64,000 bases of DNA from Prostheceraeus crozeri (Eukaryota; Platyhelminthes; Polycladida; Euryleptidae): positions 27,501 to 91,500 of the forward strand of contig CAJQUW010008032.1 in NCBI GenBank assembly GCA_907163375.1, read 5' to 3'. Under the pieces are notes generated by a model. The model saw only the letters and a list, made by a program, of their open reading frames with translations, did not search any database and was not told the origin of the DNA. Numbering within the stretch: position 1 is the first letter of the stretch; each line of letters opens with the position of its first letter. The translations under genes were made by a program, and so were the position numbers. This document shows, one piece after another, positions 43,654 to 55,284 of this stretch.

Positions 43654-45173
43654 TACTCTCTACTCTGCCCCATCATATACAAATATCTGAAAAGTGTAAA
43701 TGCTCTCTTCTTTGATGAAATGTCCATAGATCTGTAAAAATTCAGGGTTGAATTATCTCCGGTTTGAATAAACGCAAGATCTTTATATAGCTTTACTTCT
43801 CTCTTCAGGAACATACTGAAAAACAAACTTCCTTTTTCGGAAAACGGATTTTATTGAGAGCATGAACCTGTAAATACATTGGTCCACGTTTGAAGTTACT
43901 TAGAAGAAGTGTATGATCTTCCGCATGCTTACTGTCGCATATATCTAATCTAGATGCGCTTAATGAAGCATCATAGATTTCTTCAATTTCTGAAACAAGA
44001 TATTGCAAATTGCTTGCATACAGCATCGATGGATATTCGTGTTGAACCGTTTTACTTGCAATCTTGCAAGATGTACTTACATACCTCTGAAAACTTATAG
44101 CCCTTACTCAAAGTAGCACTTTTTCTTTGTAGCTCTACTGGAGGGAGCCCGTGTTTGGAAGATATATCATCATTACAAGACCACAATCTTTGAAGACAAT
44201 GGACCTCTGTGAAGTGGAAGTGTTAGGAGTCCATCCAACCTTCAATTCCCATACATGTGAGTGATTGATTATTTCTAAGTTATGAAAATCATTTTGTACA
44301 TAAAAAATACCACGAGTTGCTGAGGCTTTTCGTTTATTCTTGTCAAGGCAACACATGGGCAATGGATCACTTTGTTTGTTTTCATTTCTGTGAAAATCAA
44401 TGAGTCATTCATCAAATATTTCAATCAGCCGATCCCCCGTGCTTTTACAGTCTTCCATTAGAAGAATTATTGAAGCCACAGTGACGAGATGAAGTAAAGT
44501 TCAAACACATGACGTAAACACACCTGCATAGGAAAGTGGACGCTACCAGCAATGAGAAATAATATAATTCGAAAGTTAATTGTCATGAAACCAGTATTTC
44601 TATGAATACATCGTCCATGAAATAAGATGAATATTGAGGGATTAATTTCCTATAATACTGCTATTACTGATTTGTTTTACTGTGGAATTCAATGTTAAAG
44701 TTCCCTGAACTATTCCACGATATTGTTAGGAAACAATACATTCTCAGGGACAGCTTCCTTTCCATGCCGGTCTGAGAAGTGCTGCATTCATATCCGAGGA
44801 AGGGGTTCAAGTCCCCTTCCTTAGCTTCCTAAGTACTGCTGAGAATGACAGCAATTTGACAGTACAGCATAATGGAGAACTTTTAACCCGAGCATCGTCG
44901 TCATCTCCGCAGCAAAAGTAGCAGATCAGAATTATAATTCGTTTCATCGACATTTGGAATTTTGGCCTTTCATGCATTCCGAAATTTCTATGATTGTTGT
45001 TTGCGATGGCAAGCTGTTTGAATTCGAAGTTACTTAGGAGTACGAAAGGTAATTGATGAGATTTATATGTCTTCCTCACCACTCCTTTCAGAGCTCTTAC
45101 ACGAGAGGCAATATAAGTAAGAGCAGTCACTCCGAAATCTGCATTCTTTATGCCTGCTTTAATTCGCATGCCG
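43654..45173 (-). other. Unidentified minus-strand reading frames, possibly a decayed gene
   Basis: Several short minus-strand frames lie in a row (near 45217-44807, 44362-44135, 44026-43805 and 43826-43644) with protein-like composition, for example ALTYIASRVRALKGVVRKTY and LLLSNFKRGPMYLQVHAL. They could be exons of a host gene or pieces of an old element. I see no domain, no clean splice chain and no terminal repeats. Confidence 0.3.
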
Positions 45174-45175
45174 TA

Positions 45176-45687
45176 CACTGCAAATCGCTCAATACCAATC
45201 ACATGCGAAGGATGCATACCAAAATATTTTTTGGTATAATTCTTTATTCTCTTGGTATATATTTGTATGCTTTTCGCATGTTATTTCAAATGTAGTATGC
45301 TTTTCATACTAAAGCCAATGTTAAAAGAAAGCATCAATGATTTCTGATATATGTTGATTTAAGGCCTTTTGTCAATAAAGATCACACTGATGTTGCTGCT
45401 GTTTTGTAAGTAGCAAGATAGTGACATTTAACAGTCAAACTTGCAATACTGAATTCGATTTCAATACATGTAAGTCAAAGACATTTCATAATTAATCAAT
45501 AAGTATTTAAACATTAACATAATTGTGCATGATGTAATTTTTGAACTAAGCATATTATCAATCCGACATAAAAGCACATTCTAATTCATGAAGGCAAAAA
45601 TGCCTCTGTTTGAGTTTTATAAGTCAACATGGCTGCTCGAAAGTAATCGTTTTATTGAAATGACGCCTTATCAACTTAGTTCATGGA
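45176..45687. mobile_element. MITE copy B, interrupted by Polinton C
   Basis: Starts CACTGCAAATCGCTC after TA (45174-45175) and follows MITE A closely for about 510 bases. It stops at 45687, the equivalent of about position 7130 in copy A, exactly where Polinton C begins with AGTAGTAAG. The missing half should lie beyond the right edge of the window, after the other end of Polinton C. Confidence 0.88.
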
Positions 45688-45709
45688 AGTAGTAAGTAAA
45701 ACTCCACTT

Positions 45710-45985
45710 CTGGACCGCGCAAGATGGCCGCCGTCGCTGACGTCCCCCCCCTCTGGAACGGCAGAGTGTCGTGGTCGGCCGCCGTGGTGCTTCGGGTCTG
45801 ACGCCCCCCCCCCTCTGGAACGGCAGAGTGTCGTGGTGTATCGGCCACGTGCGTCCGTCAGGTTCGCTGACGTCCCCCCCCCTCTGGCCGACCGTCGTAT
45901 AGCGCGCGGTGATGTGGTGTCTAGGTTGGCGTGGTGTGCCGGCCAGGTTGGCGTGGTGTGCCGGGTAAAATTGTATTTGTAATTT
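45710..45985 (+). repeat. Left terminal satellite of Polinton C
   Basis: GCGCAAGATGGCCGCC (as in Polinton B) is followed by three C-tract units, each with CCCCCCCTCTGG and two with AACGGCAGAGTGTCGTGG. Much shorter than the satellite at the right end or in Polinton B. Confidence 0.85.
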
Positions 45986-45993
45986 TGTCATGG

Positions 45994-46370
45994 CTCTTTA
46001 CACATGGATCGCAGTCGATTGCTATCCCTGTATCAGAAGTGTAAGCTATCTTAATTTATTTGACACTATTTCATCTACCATCATCGTCCATATGAAATGT
46101 TTTAAGATTTACAAGTTAGACTAAGCGTGCTACTATTTCCAAATGAAAATGTATACATGGTTAAATCATCCACTTAAGCCCATCCGTAGTCTAACAAGCT
46201 CTTTACACATGGATCACAGTCGATTGCTATCCCTGTATCAGAAGTGCAAGCTATCTTAATTTTATTTGACACTATTTCATCTATCATCATCGCCCATATG
46301 AAATGTTTTAAGATTTACAAGTTAGACTAAGTGTGCAACTATTTCGAAATGAAAATGTATACATGGTTAA
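45994..46370. repeat. Two copies of a block also found inside Polinton B
   Basis: Two tandem copies (about 45994-46165 and 46190-46355) of TCTTTACACATGGATCGCAG...AAGCGTGC match 13185-13345 of Polinton B, which includes the first exon of the spliced 200-residue gene and the start of the short array. Only fragments of that gene remain here. Confidence 0.8.
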
Positions 46371-46438
46371 ATCATCCACTGAAGCCCCGTTCAAGTACGT
46401 CAGTATGAAAGCAAAGATAATATGAAATAAAAAATTTA

Positions 46439-46753
46439 TTATGGCATGTATTTCAAAAGGTCTTCATCGTCGATATCGTCCCAGAGTCTGGCTTCACATA
46501 GATAACAAAAACAGTTCAGTTGCTTTAATCGTTCTTCCACTGCGAGCCTCACTTTGTCAATATACTCCCACTCCTCCATAGTTCGTGGCTGGGAGTTAGG
46601 GGTGTACCACTCCCATAATTGGTGGAGGAACTTGGTGCTGGTGATCTCCATCACATCGTCAGTATCGTACTGGAGATACTTCCACCTCACGCCTGTTAAG
46701 TCGGGACACTCCTTCTCACATACACTCTCTTCGTTGTCCGCTGGTAATAACAC
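46439..46753 (-). CDS. 104-residue protein of Polinton C, unknown
   Basis: An acidic protein with WEWYTPNSQPRTMEEWEYI and a Cys pair CFCYLC near the end. The start is uncertain; the frame opens some 40 bases before the first candidate start. It runs outward from the promoter region shared with the zinc-finger gene. No family recognised. Confidence 0.4.
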   Translation of the reverse strand: MLLPADNEESVCEKECPDLTGVRWKYLQYDTDDVMEITSTKFLHQLWEWYTPNSQPRTMEEWEYIDKVRLAVEERLKQLNCFCYLCEARLWDDIDDEDLLKYMP

Positions 46754-46931
46754 CTTCTCTACCTTCGTTGGAGCGTTTGGTGTTTAGGATGGAGAAGAGA
46801 ATTTTGTGTTTGGTGTTGTCGGAGGGCTTGTCATGTTGACTGTGAATAATAACTTTGAAATGTTTTCTAATTCTTAAGTATCAACAAGCAACCAATCAGA
46901 ATGAACAGCCAATGAATGATGAATATGAAAG

Positions 46932-46938
46932 TATATAT
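46932..46938 (+). promoter_or_regulatory. TATA box of the Polinton C left-end gene
   Basis: TATATAT, with TCACTCT (initiator-like) about 30 bases downstream, then about 150 bases of leader to the ATG at 47112. Confidence 0.55.
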
Positions 46939-47111
46939 GCAAAGTGACATTCGTGTCATTTCACTCTGTCTTTAAGACGCATAAGTGAACTGTTGTCTAG
47001 CGAATTCTGTTATTATTTGAGGCGTACAAGTGAATTCCAAATTTGAGACGTATTATTTGAGTGAAGTCTCTATCTTGTTGAAGTATCAACCTTAAACATA
47101 ATTTCGTTGAA

Positions 47112-47618
47112 ATGGTAAGTTGAAAATTTCTTCACTCATCTCCCTCAAACGTGTGGCTAATAGCATCTTCCTCAATTTCAGGCATCAACTTCATCACCAA
47201 CACCCTCCCTTCTCGAGGAAAGTTTAGAGTTGTTGAGTCAAGGTAGGTTGTAACAATACACTGAGACTTGAACAGAGATGAAAGAATGATTTCTCTTTCA
47301 CGTGATGTGAGTTCCAGCTCAGGACTCTCGCGACAAGGCAACGAGTGGGAATGTGCCGACTGCGGACATATGTTTACAAGGAAGCACAGTCTCCTTCGAC
47401 ACATCAAACAACGTGTGTGTCAACGCAAAGCGGCGTCAATCTCCGGAGGTGAAGTTGATTCTGACGATGACATCTCCTTTCCTTGCGATTTGTGCCCTCT
47501 TTCCTTTGATAGTCACTTTCAGCGATCTTCGCACAGACTTCAACACACGCATGCAAATGATCACTACACCAACGGTACCTCTACCATCTCCCTCATTAAT
47601 GTTTCACATAATAATTAA
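47112..47618 (+). CDS. Two-finger C2H2 protein with Met-only first exon
   Basis: The first exon is the Met codon alone (47112-47114). Intron 1 is 47115-47181 (67 bp, GTAAGT...TTTCAG); intron 2 is 47243-47322. The frame is kept through both, giving 119 residues beginning M-ASTSSPTPSLLEES. Two zinc fingers: CADCGHMFTRKHSLLRH...C and CDLCPLSFDSHFQRSSH...H. It probably binds DNA near the element end, perhaps as a regulator. The Met-only exon, 67-bp intron and following GCATC match those of the gene at the opposite end of the element. Confidence 0.65.
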
Positions 47619-47633
47619 GTACGCGACTACTGC

Positions 47634-50600
47634 ATGGAGTCCAATACTCAAATAGTAGATTTTCCTGAGTGGCTCCTTCAAAATTCTAACATTATCGAAG
47701 CGCTCTTCAACAATTTAGACAATTTTAGAATGAAGGCGCTCATCTACCATAAACTAAAATATATTAAGATAGATTTTCAAACGGGTCAAGTGACGGAGAG
47801 AATACAGTTTCATGTTCCTTCCTCTTCCGCAACCGAAGTTGTAGATTGCGAGTCTTGGCTAAATTTTCACATTCAATGTTTAAAATCAAATGTAGATAAA
47901 TTCAATCAACGCGACAGCGCTCTCATTTTTGATGGTGTGGACTCAGCCATATTCAAAATTTCACTATTAGAAAGTCATGCAGCTCGAGGTACATTTAAAC
48001 TACCAAAAACGTTGTATAATAAGAAAGCTGTCATCAATGTCGATTGTAAATCACAGTGTTTCAAATATGCAGTCCTATCCATCCTTCACTATAATGATAT
48101 CAAAGCGCACCGAGATCGCACCTATAGCTATAGACAGTTGGAGGATGAACTAGACTTTGAAGGTTGTGATAGTAACAACATGAAAATCAAAGATGTAGAA
48201 ACGTTCGAAAAACATAATAAGATTAAATTTGTCGTTCACGTGTGGGAGAAGGGGTTGAAGGGTGCCCGCTATAATTCACGTTCAACTTGTTATGAACGTG
48301 TAGTCAAACTCTTATTAGCAAAACAAGATGATAGCGATGAATGGCACTACTGTGGTATTCCCAAAATCACTCGCTTGTACACTCACTTGGGGCACTCTAA
48401 AAGAGGTGAACATTTTGTATGCGACCGCTGCATCCGCTCCTTTTGGAGTAAAGATAAATTTGAAACTCACTATGAATGGTGTAAGCGAGGTAAATTACAA
48501 ATGGAACGCATGCCCAAATATAAAATATTTTCACATAGGGATAATGGTGACGAATTAAGTCCCCTGCGTGTCATTTACGCAGACATAGAATGCTACATTG
48601 ATGATATCATCCACAAGCCAGCAGCCATATCCTGCTATGAAGTATGGCATGACCACTTTAGGAATAGACAAAACAAAATGCATACTTGGCAAGGTGAAGA
48701 TTGCATTTCAAAATTTCTAGAATTTCTCGATAAAGCTGCTAAATTTCAACAATCATATGATTCCCAATTGCAGCGTAAGTCACTACATATGTCAGATGAA
48801 GACAAACAAAAATTTGAAAGTTGCACATCGTGCCCTAAATGTCATAAAACGTTTGATGACGATAAAATTAAGAAAGTGCGTGATCATGATCACATCACTG
48901 GTAAATTTAGAAACGCACTCTGCTCCAAATGTAACTTTTCACTTAGGTTGAGACGTCGTGTACTACCCGTCATTTTTCATAACTTTAAGGGCTATGACAG
49001 TCATATGCTCATAAAAGGAGGGTTGAGCCAGATGAAATCGTGGCAGTTCAATGTTATAGCACAAACGAGAGAAAAATTCATGGCAATGACAGCAAAAGTA
49101 CCAGTAGATAAAACTAAAGAAAATAAGACAGTCTTCTTCGAAATAAAATTTTTAGATTCATTCCAATTCATGTCAGCGTCACTAGCTTCTCTCGTTCGTA
49201 ATCTCAAGTTTCTTCCCCATAGTCAAACTTTGAAGAAACACTATCCAAACTTAACGGATGAAATTATCACTCTCAAAGGAGTCTTTCCCTATGCGTATTT
49301 TAGCTCAATGTCTAAACTAAATGAAACAATCCTTCCTTCCATTGACAAATTCCAAAACGATTTGACGGGTCAAGATTGTCCAGTAGAAGATTATGAACAT
49401 GCTCAAGAGGCATGGTTAAAATTTGATTGTAAAACGTTTGGCGATTATATGATCGCTTACTTAGAATTAGATGTCATTTTGCTGGCTGATGTCTTTCAGG
49501 AATTTCGACGAGTGGCATTAGAAGAAGACAAATTAGATCCTGTCCACTTTGTCAGTCTACCAGCCATGTCCCTTAAATCAGCCTTTAAAATGACTGGTGA
49601 GACCATTCATCTCTTACAAGACCCGGAGATGTATAATATATTTGAGCGTGGAATACGCGGTGGTCTCACATTTGTAAATAAACATCATATAAAATCTGAA
49701 ACAGTAGGTGATGATCATATCCACCTGAAGTACTATGACCAAAATAATTTATATGGCAGTTCACTGTCTAAACCACTACATCCTTCCGAGTTAAGTTAGT
49801 TAAATCAAGATGAGCTTGACTATTACTCCAACCCTTCAAACATACTGAAGATTCCAGATGAAGGTGATTGGGGATATTATTTTGAAGTGGATTTGATTTA
49901 TCCAAATAGCATTAAAAATAAAACTGCTGATTTCCCACTCGCACCTGAATCTGGTGAAGTGACTGAAGATATGTTTTCACCATTCATGTCACAATTTCAT
50001 AATAACTTAATAGAGTGTGGACAGCCAAGGTACAAACCATGCCGCAAACTTTTACTCACCCAATATGATAAGAAAAATTATCTCGTCCACTTCTGCATAC
50101 TAAAATTCTATTTAGAAATGGGCATGCTTCTAAAGTCAGTTCACCGCATTATCAAATTTAGACAGAAAGCCTTCCTCAAACCCTACATAGATAGTAACAG
50201 TCAAAAACGTGCACTCGCCTAAATTATTTTGAAAAGGATTTTTATAAATATAAGAATAACAGTCTATTCGGAAAGACCATGGAGGATGTTAGAAAACGTA
50301 TGAATTACAAACTAGTCCTTGATGAAGAAAAATATCACAAATTGACCTCATCACCTCTTTTCATTGATAGAGACATCATCGATGAGGATCTTGTAGGTGT
50401 TAAAATGATAAAATCAGAAGTTGAGTTGTGCAAACCCATCTATATTGGGCAAGCCGTTTTAGATTATTCCAAGCTTGAAATGTATCAACTCTTCTACAAA
50501 ATATTAAAACCATGCCCTCTTGTAAAAGAGGTTCGCTTGCTGGGTGGTGATACAGATAGTTTCTTTTTAGGAATTACCACTCAAAAAGATTTAAATTTTA

Positions 50601-51085
50601 ATGAAGTAGGCAAGTCATTAGAAAAATATTTCGACACATCTAACTACAATCCCACTCATCCACTCTATTCCATACAGAATAAAGCCAAACTTGGTTGTTT
50701 TAAGGATGAAACAGCAGGAAAGGAAATAGATGAAATGATTCTCCTCCGTCCTAAAATGTATTCCATGAAATTAAAAGAATGTGCAGATAGTATTAAGCGT
50801 GCTTAAGGTATATCAAAATCCATTGTTCATAAAATGAAACATCCCTCCTATAAGAAGGCCTATAAAAATAAAAATATAACGTTTGTCAATATGACAATCT
50901 TAAAATCTCAAGTTCATGCTGTGAAGACGTACACGTTCAAGAAGCGAGCACTTTCAGCATGGGAGGATACGAGGTGTTGGATAGGACATAACACATCTCT
51001 TCCACATGGACATCCTGACACAAACATACCTCCACCCAAAAGAATAAAACTCACGCTACCACATTCAGGAGATGTATTGACATAA
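47634..51085 (+). pseudogene. Polinton C DNA polymerase B, broken
   Basis: ATG at 47634, 15 bases after the zinc-finger gene. Parts in order: N-terminal domain with LPKTLYNKKAVINVDCKSQCFKYA, typical of Polinton polymerases; zinc finger CDRCIRSFWSKDKFETH; exonuclease motif VIYADIECYID; Cys/His knuckle CPKCHKTF...KVRDHDHITG; HNFKGYDSHM; LDSFQFMSASL; polymerase motif A KYYDQNNLYGSSL; motif B NSLFGKTMEDVRKR; motif C GGDTDSFFLG. This replicates the element's linear DNA by protein priming in the family. About three breaks; otherwise all expected motifs can be seen. Confidence 0.92.
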
Positions 51086-51235
51086 TCAACTTTAACTCAG
51101 TATTTTGATGTTGCTTTTTGTAGATATACATGGTTGTTTTATGTATCGCATGAGATCGTTTCTTCCTTGTGAATATATGCCTACAGTCAGCCCATTCCCC
51201 CTATATCTGTGAAAAGACTTTTTCATATACATATT

Positions 51236-51249
51236 TTTATTTCAATAAA
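51236..51249. terminator. Back-to-back poly(A) signals
   Basis: AATAAA on the minus strand (51236-51241) and on the plus strand (51244-51249) serve the convergent polymerase and penton-like genes. Confidence 0.65.
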
Positions 51250-51264
51250 CATATCACAATGACT

Positions 51265-52813
51265 TCACTTTGTTTTCCGAAACACTAAAGTTATGAGGGA
51301 TTTAGTATCTTTCACATGGATGCACTCTTGTAAACCATTGGTAATTTTGATAGCAATAGAGGGTATAGTTTGTTTGACGACGGGATGATAGAAAATAGAT
51401 TCAAACATCTTCTCGACTATTCCATATGAAGCGTCTTTATCATGAATGGAATCACGTAAAATGTGTTCTTTTTTCTCACCAACAGAAATAGGAAGAATCA
51501 AATCACTTTGAATGTAAAGGTGCTGTTCATGTTTATCAAGTGTCATTGGTGTTTCTATACCAATCGTATGCGCAGCAGCAAACACTGTTTGTAGCATTGA
51601 AAAACCAAAGAGTTTTTTCAAATTTTTACTCAATTGACATTGAATGTCATCGCCCAGTCTCAGAACAACGCGTTGATTTTCAATTGAAAACGAAATGTGG
51701 TGTGTCTTTACATCATATTTACTTTTCATCACATGCTTCAACTTCTGTTGTATATAAGGATTTACTACATGAATGAAGCTTTCAACTGTATGATATAGAC
51801 GCGGCATTATATTGATAGCAACTTTAGATTCTTCATAAGACTGGTAAATTTTCTTGATGCGATCGCCATAGATGTCCACCCACCATTCATCATTAACTGA
51901 ATCAGCTTTAGTGTGATATTCATGAGAAGCATACACCACACCGCTTCCAATAATAGGTGTATAATGTCTTACAAAATGACGCAAGGTTGGAGAGAAATAA
52001 ACTGTAAGTTTGTCATTATATTTCTGAATAACCAACTTATTTTTGTCCGCCATAATTTTCTCTCCATACTTCTTACCCACAGTCTCATTCCATCGTTTTA
52101 CTAACTCAATAAGTGATAAAGGTTGAACACCACGCTTTTTCAAAATGATGCGTTCTTCGCATTCTACAACATCTTCATCAAATATTTTAAATCTATAATG
52201 AAATTTGTTGATTCGATTTGAATAAACTTTTTTAACATTTGCAGTAGCAATTGACGTCATGTAGTCCATGGCCAAAACCGAGATGCGGATAGAATTCATT
52301 ATCCAACCTCAGTGTAAGACCTTTAGTAAAAGAATGAAAGCGAAGGAACTGTCTCCCACTCCAATGATAGATAGTAAACTCATAAGCTTTCTGATTTTTA
52401 TTCTTCATGATGGAAGTATTACCACTGTTGAATGCCTTAATAATTTTCTCATTCCCAAATGGCTCTTACGAATCTGATTTTATCTGAATCCATTCATAGT
52501 TCCACTTTCCATCTGATGTTAAATTGTATGGGAACTGAAATGCATTATTCATCGTTATTCCATCATGGGTGCGAGGAGTCAATATCATTTCTTCCAAATC
52601 ACTCACATTCTGAATATTGCTATCATAGCAAATACTAGAAACGCCAACCTCCCATTCACCTTCTAAATGTAGTGGGCGATTTAATTCTACTCGATAGTCT
52701 GATGGTTTATTTTTGGGAAATTTATTCATAGAAGCATTACTGGGCAAGTAGATTAGAAACGAGTCCTTATTTTCACTTTCCATATTATTCACATTGGAAA
52801 AATATATTAGCAT
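51265..52813 (-). pseudogene. Penton-like minor capsid protein 1 of Polinton C
   Basis: The N-terminus reads DSFLIYLPSNASMNKFPKN...LNRPLHLEGEWEVGVSSI, the signature of the Polinton penton-like minor capsid family (single jelly roll). The following 340 residues are the long body (FKIFDEDVVECEERIIL; FSPTLRHFVRHY). It lies in the capsid block on the same strand. It appears broken about once or twice, though two separate genes cannot be excluded. Confidence 0.7.
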
Positions 52814-52822
52814 ACTTTTGCA

Positions 52823-54240
52823 TTAACTCTTCATTCGGAAATGGAGTGTGATACTTGTCACAGCATCTTTATGAAAAGGAATCAACGCACCAGCATCGTC
52901 ATAAATGGCAATATCAATTTGTAGGATGTAGTTTGATTTCAGCTTTGTATAATGCACTTTCTTGAAAGTATGCTCAGATAAAATACTGCAGCTTTTTGGC
53001 TGGTATGGTATCATTGCTAGCAATGGAGCTTCAACATCTCCCACACGTACATCTTCACCAATATTGGAATATATCTGAAAATAGTTAATACGACGCGATA
53101 GTGACATGTCTGCGCTAGCTTTGGTTACAGTACCACTTTTTAAAGATATTTTGATCAAACCAAAATGTCCATTAGAGTTTTATCCATAATTAGTTCAATA
53201 CCTTTTCCACTTATAGTGAGAGACAAAGTACCTTCTTTTTCAGAAAATGAAATATGTTGCTCATTAATCACTTCATTTAAATAATCTACAACCAATTTAA
53301 CCGAAGTAATAATGCGAGGCATCAACACTCTTGTTTCATGTAAGATACCACCTAAAGGCTCTACACACTTTCTGTATAAAGATACGGTCCATTCTGTATC
53401 AAATTGATTTGACCTTTCACATGGTAAATGTTGCATATCAGATTTTCCATGAACAGCTGCAGAACGATGTCGTAAGAACTGATGAAAATTTTTTGAACAA
53501 ACTAATACTAGATCATCATCATTTAATTTGCTTATTGCAATATGATTAGATGATTTAATATAAGTCAATGTTGCCACTTGTTTGCCATCAACTCGAAGGA
53601 GATAATTAAATTTCTTCAATAATGTTTCAGGAGTCATGTTTGTCTTTCTTGGCTTAATCACAATCTTCTTCACCAACGTCTTCTCATTTCTTGGAATAAG
53701 ATCTACATAATAAGCTTCCTCTCGATATATTAACTGTTTATGACCACTTATGTGGTAATTAACGTTAAAATTATCATAGCTTGTTAAGGCGCTAGCGAGG
53801 TAAACTAAATCATTTCTTAAACTTGGACTTAAACCAACAATCCAATCTTTCTCAACTACATGATGTACATAATTATAATCATCATTGTGCGGAGTAAATT
53901 GGACAATATGTTTACTCGCTTTATTCAAGAAATCATATATAAACTTTTTACATGATAAGAGATCTTTCTTTGGCCACTGTGGAATGTATACTCGGCACCC
54001 CTTTTCACATTGGTAAGCAGCTGTACGCCTCATATTAATAGTCATCACCTCATGATCAAAAGTATAGACACAATTGCTATAAACAAGTTGAGTGACACCC
54101 ACTTCCCAATTTCCATTTAGCTGTTGTGCATGATCAATGGGAGTAGAAAAGAGTGCGGCTCGATTACTAGCAAATCTCTTTGTAGCCGCATTGCTAAGCA
54201 AAATATGATAAAACGACATTTTGATATTGCTGATCTGCAA
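52823..54240 (-). CDS. Penton-like minor capsid protein 2 of Polinton C
   Basis: The N-terminus SFYHILLSNAATKRFASNRA...QLNGNWEVGVTQLVY is paralogous to penton-like protein 1. The C-terminal part (YFQIYSNIGEDVRVGDVEAPLLAMIP; IPFHKDAVTSITLHFRMKS) is the usual ending of this family. The two parts overlap by four bases, so they may be two genes or one gene broken about once. Two penton-like paralogues in a row fit a virion with distinct vertex and minor proteins. Confidence 0.68.
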
Positions 54241-54254
54241 CTTTGCATAACATC

Positions 54255-54611
54255 ATGAAGACTTGGATTTTGGACTCTCTACAATATATCAGAGTTGATC
54301 GTGATGGAAACGTACATTTCAAAAATTCTCATGGTCATACATCAAGAGGAATTACATTAACATGGCGACAATTTGTCAACCTCAATGATATCATGAGGGA
54401 TTTGGAATATTTTGGAACATTAAGATTCATCTCCTTGGGTGATCAAGTTTGGCTTCAACATTACAGAAATGAAATTCAAATCTACCATTCTCATTCCGCA
54501 AACTGTTTCTCATTTCGCAAATACAATTGGGAGAAGTATAGAAGATATATACATCGCTCCATCATGACATTTATTCGTCGTGAGTTCATCGCCCTACTAT
54601 GCAAATCTTAA
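54255..54611 (+). CDS. PC4-like protein 1 (two PC4-type units)
   Basis: 118 residues from ATG 54255, on the strand opposite to the capsid genes. The first half (DGNVHFKNSHGHTSRGITLTW, then RQFVNLNDIMRDLEYF) resembles the core of PC4/Sub1, where a G-I-S-L turn precedes an amphipathic helix (human [20 protein letters not shown]). The second half (LGDQVWLQHYRNEIQIYHSH, then FSFRKYNWEKYRRYIHRSI) has the same strand-turn-helix order. PC4 binds single-stranded DNA and helps TBP/TFIIA at promoters. Assignment is by eye and tentative; the TBP-like gene just downstream makes it more believable. Confidence 0.45.
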   Translation: MKTWILDSLQYIRVDRDGNVHFKNSHGHTSRGITLTWRQFVNLNDIMRDLEYFGTLRFISLGDQVWLQHYRNEIQIYHSHSANCFSFRKYNWEKYRRYIHRSIMTFIRREFIALLCKS

Positions 54612-54714
54612 TCAGACATGACTACCACACATCATGAGTTGGAAATAAGATTCCCTACAACGTATTGAAACGGATCATGATCGAAACGTCTATTTCAAAG
54701 ATTCAACTGGAAAT

Positions 54715-55284
54715 GTGAGAAGAGAGTTTGCTTTATCTTATCGTCATTTTCAATCTCTACATCATATCATGAAGGACTTGAAATACTTCTATATGAAAAG
54801 ACATTCACGTATTGGAAATCGCATCTGGCTGCGCGTCAACAATCGGCGAATTCAACTCTATCATTCCCAACTTCATACTAACTTCACATTTCATCAAGGT
54901 AGTTGGGAAAAGTATAAAAGGAAGGTACATCGCTCAATTTACTCATTCTTTCATCATGAAGCGCCATCGCTACACCATCGTCAACATTCTCCGTCGCTTC
55001 AGACTCTACACCAAAATCGATCTCACAACATTACACCAACAGCTTCCAAACAGCAAGTATTACCCGGGCCGTCCTCAAATGTTAGTGGTGAAGATGAACA
55101 ATTCACGGAATCTTCAACTCTTCCCAAATGGGACTGTACAGATTCTCGGCGCCCTTTCTCATTCATCGGCGCAGTCAATGCGCTTAGAGCTACAAAGACT
55201 ACTACGTCGGATATGGAAGAGGGAGAGGTGTGTGATGTCGAATCTGACTGTGGACAATATGATGATCTCTACTCAATTGAGTGA
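54715..55284 (+). CDS. PC4-like protein 2, paralogue of the preceding gene
   Basis: The first 80 or so residues repeat the previous gene: REFALSYRHFQSLHHIMKDL, then IGNRIWLRVNNRRIQLYHSQ and FTFHQGSWEKYKRKVHRSI. The start is not clear; similarity begins upstream of 54715. After about 54965 the frame runs on through sequence that codes for the TBP-like protein in another frame; that tail (S/T/H-rich) is probably not conserved. Tandem duplication of a PC4-like gene next to TBP is the notable point. Confidence 0.42.
   Translation: MRREFALSYRHFQSLHHIMKDLKYFYMKRHSRIGNRIWLRVNNRRIQLYHSQLHTNFTFHQGSWEKYKRKVHRSIYSFFHHEAPSLHHRQHSPSLQTLHQNRSHNITPTASKQQVLPGPSSNVSGEDEQFTESSTLPKWDCTDSRRPFSFIGAVNALRATKTTTSDMEEGEVCDVESDCGQYDDLYSIE

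Noticed and set aside
45671-45991. 106- and 99-residue frames on both strands at the left tip of Polinton C
   Set aside because: Frames across the GC-rich terminal satellite; no conservation with the equivalent region of Polinton B beyond the DNA repeat itself.
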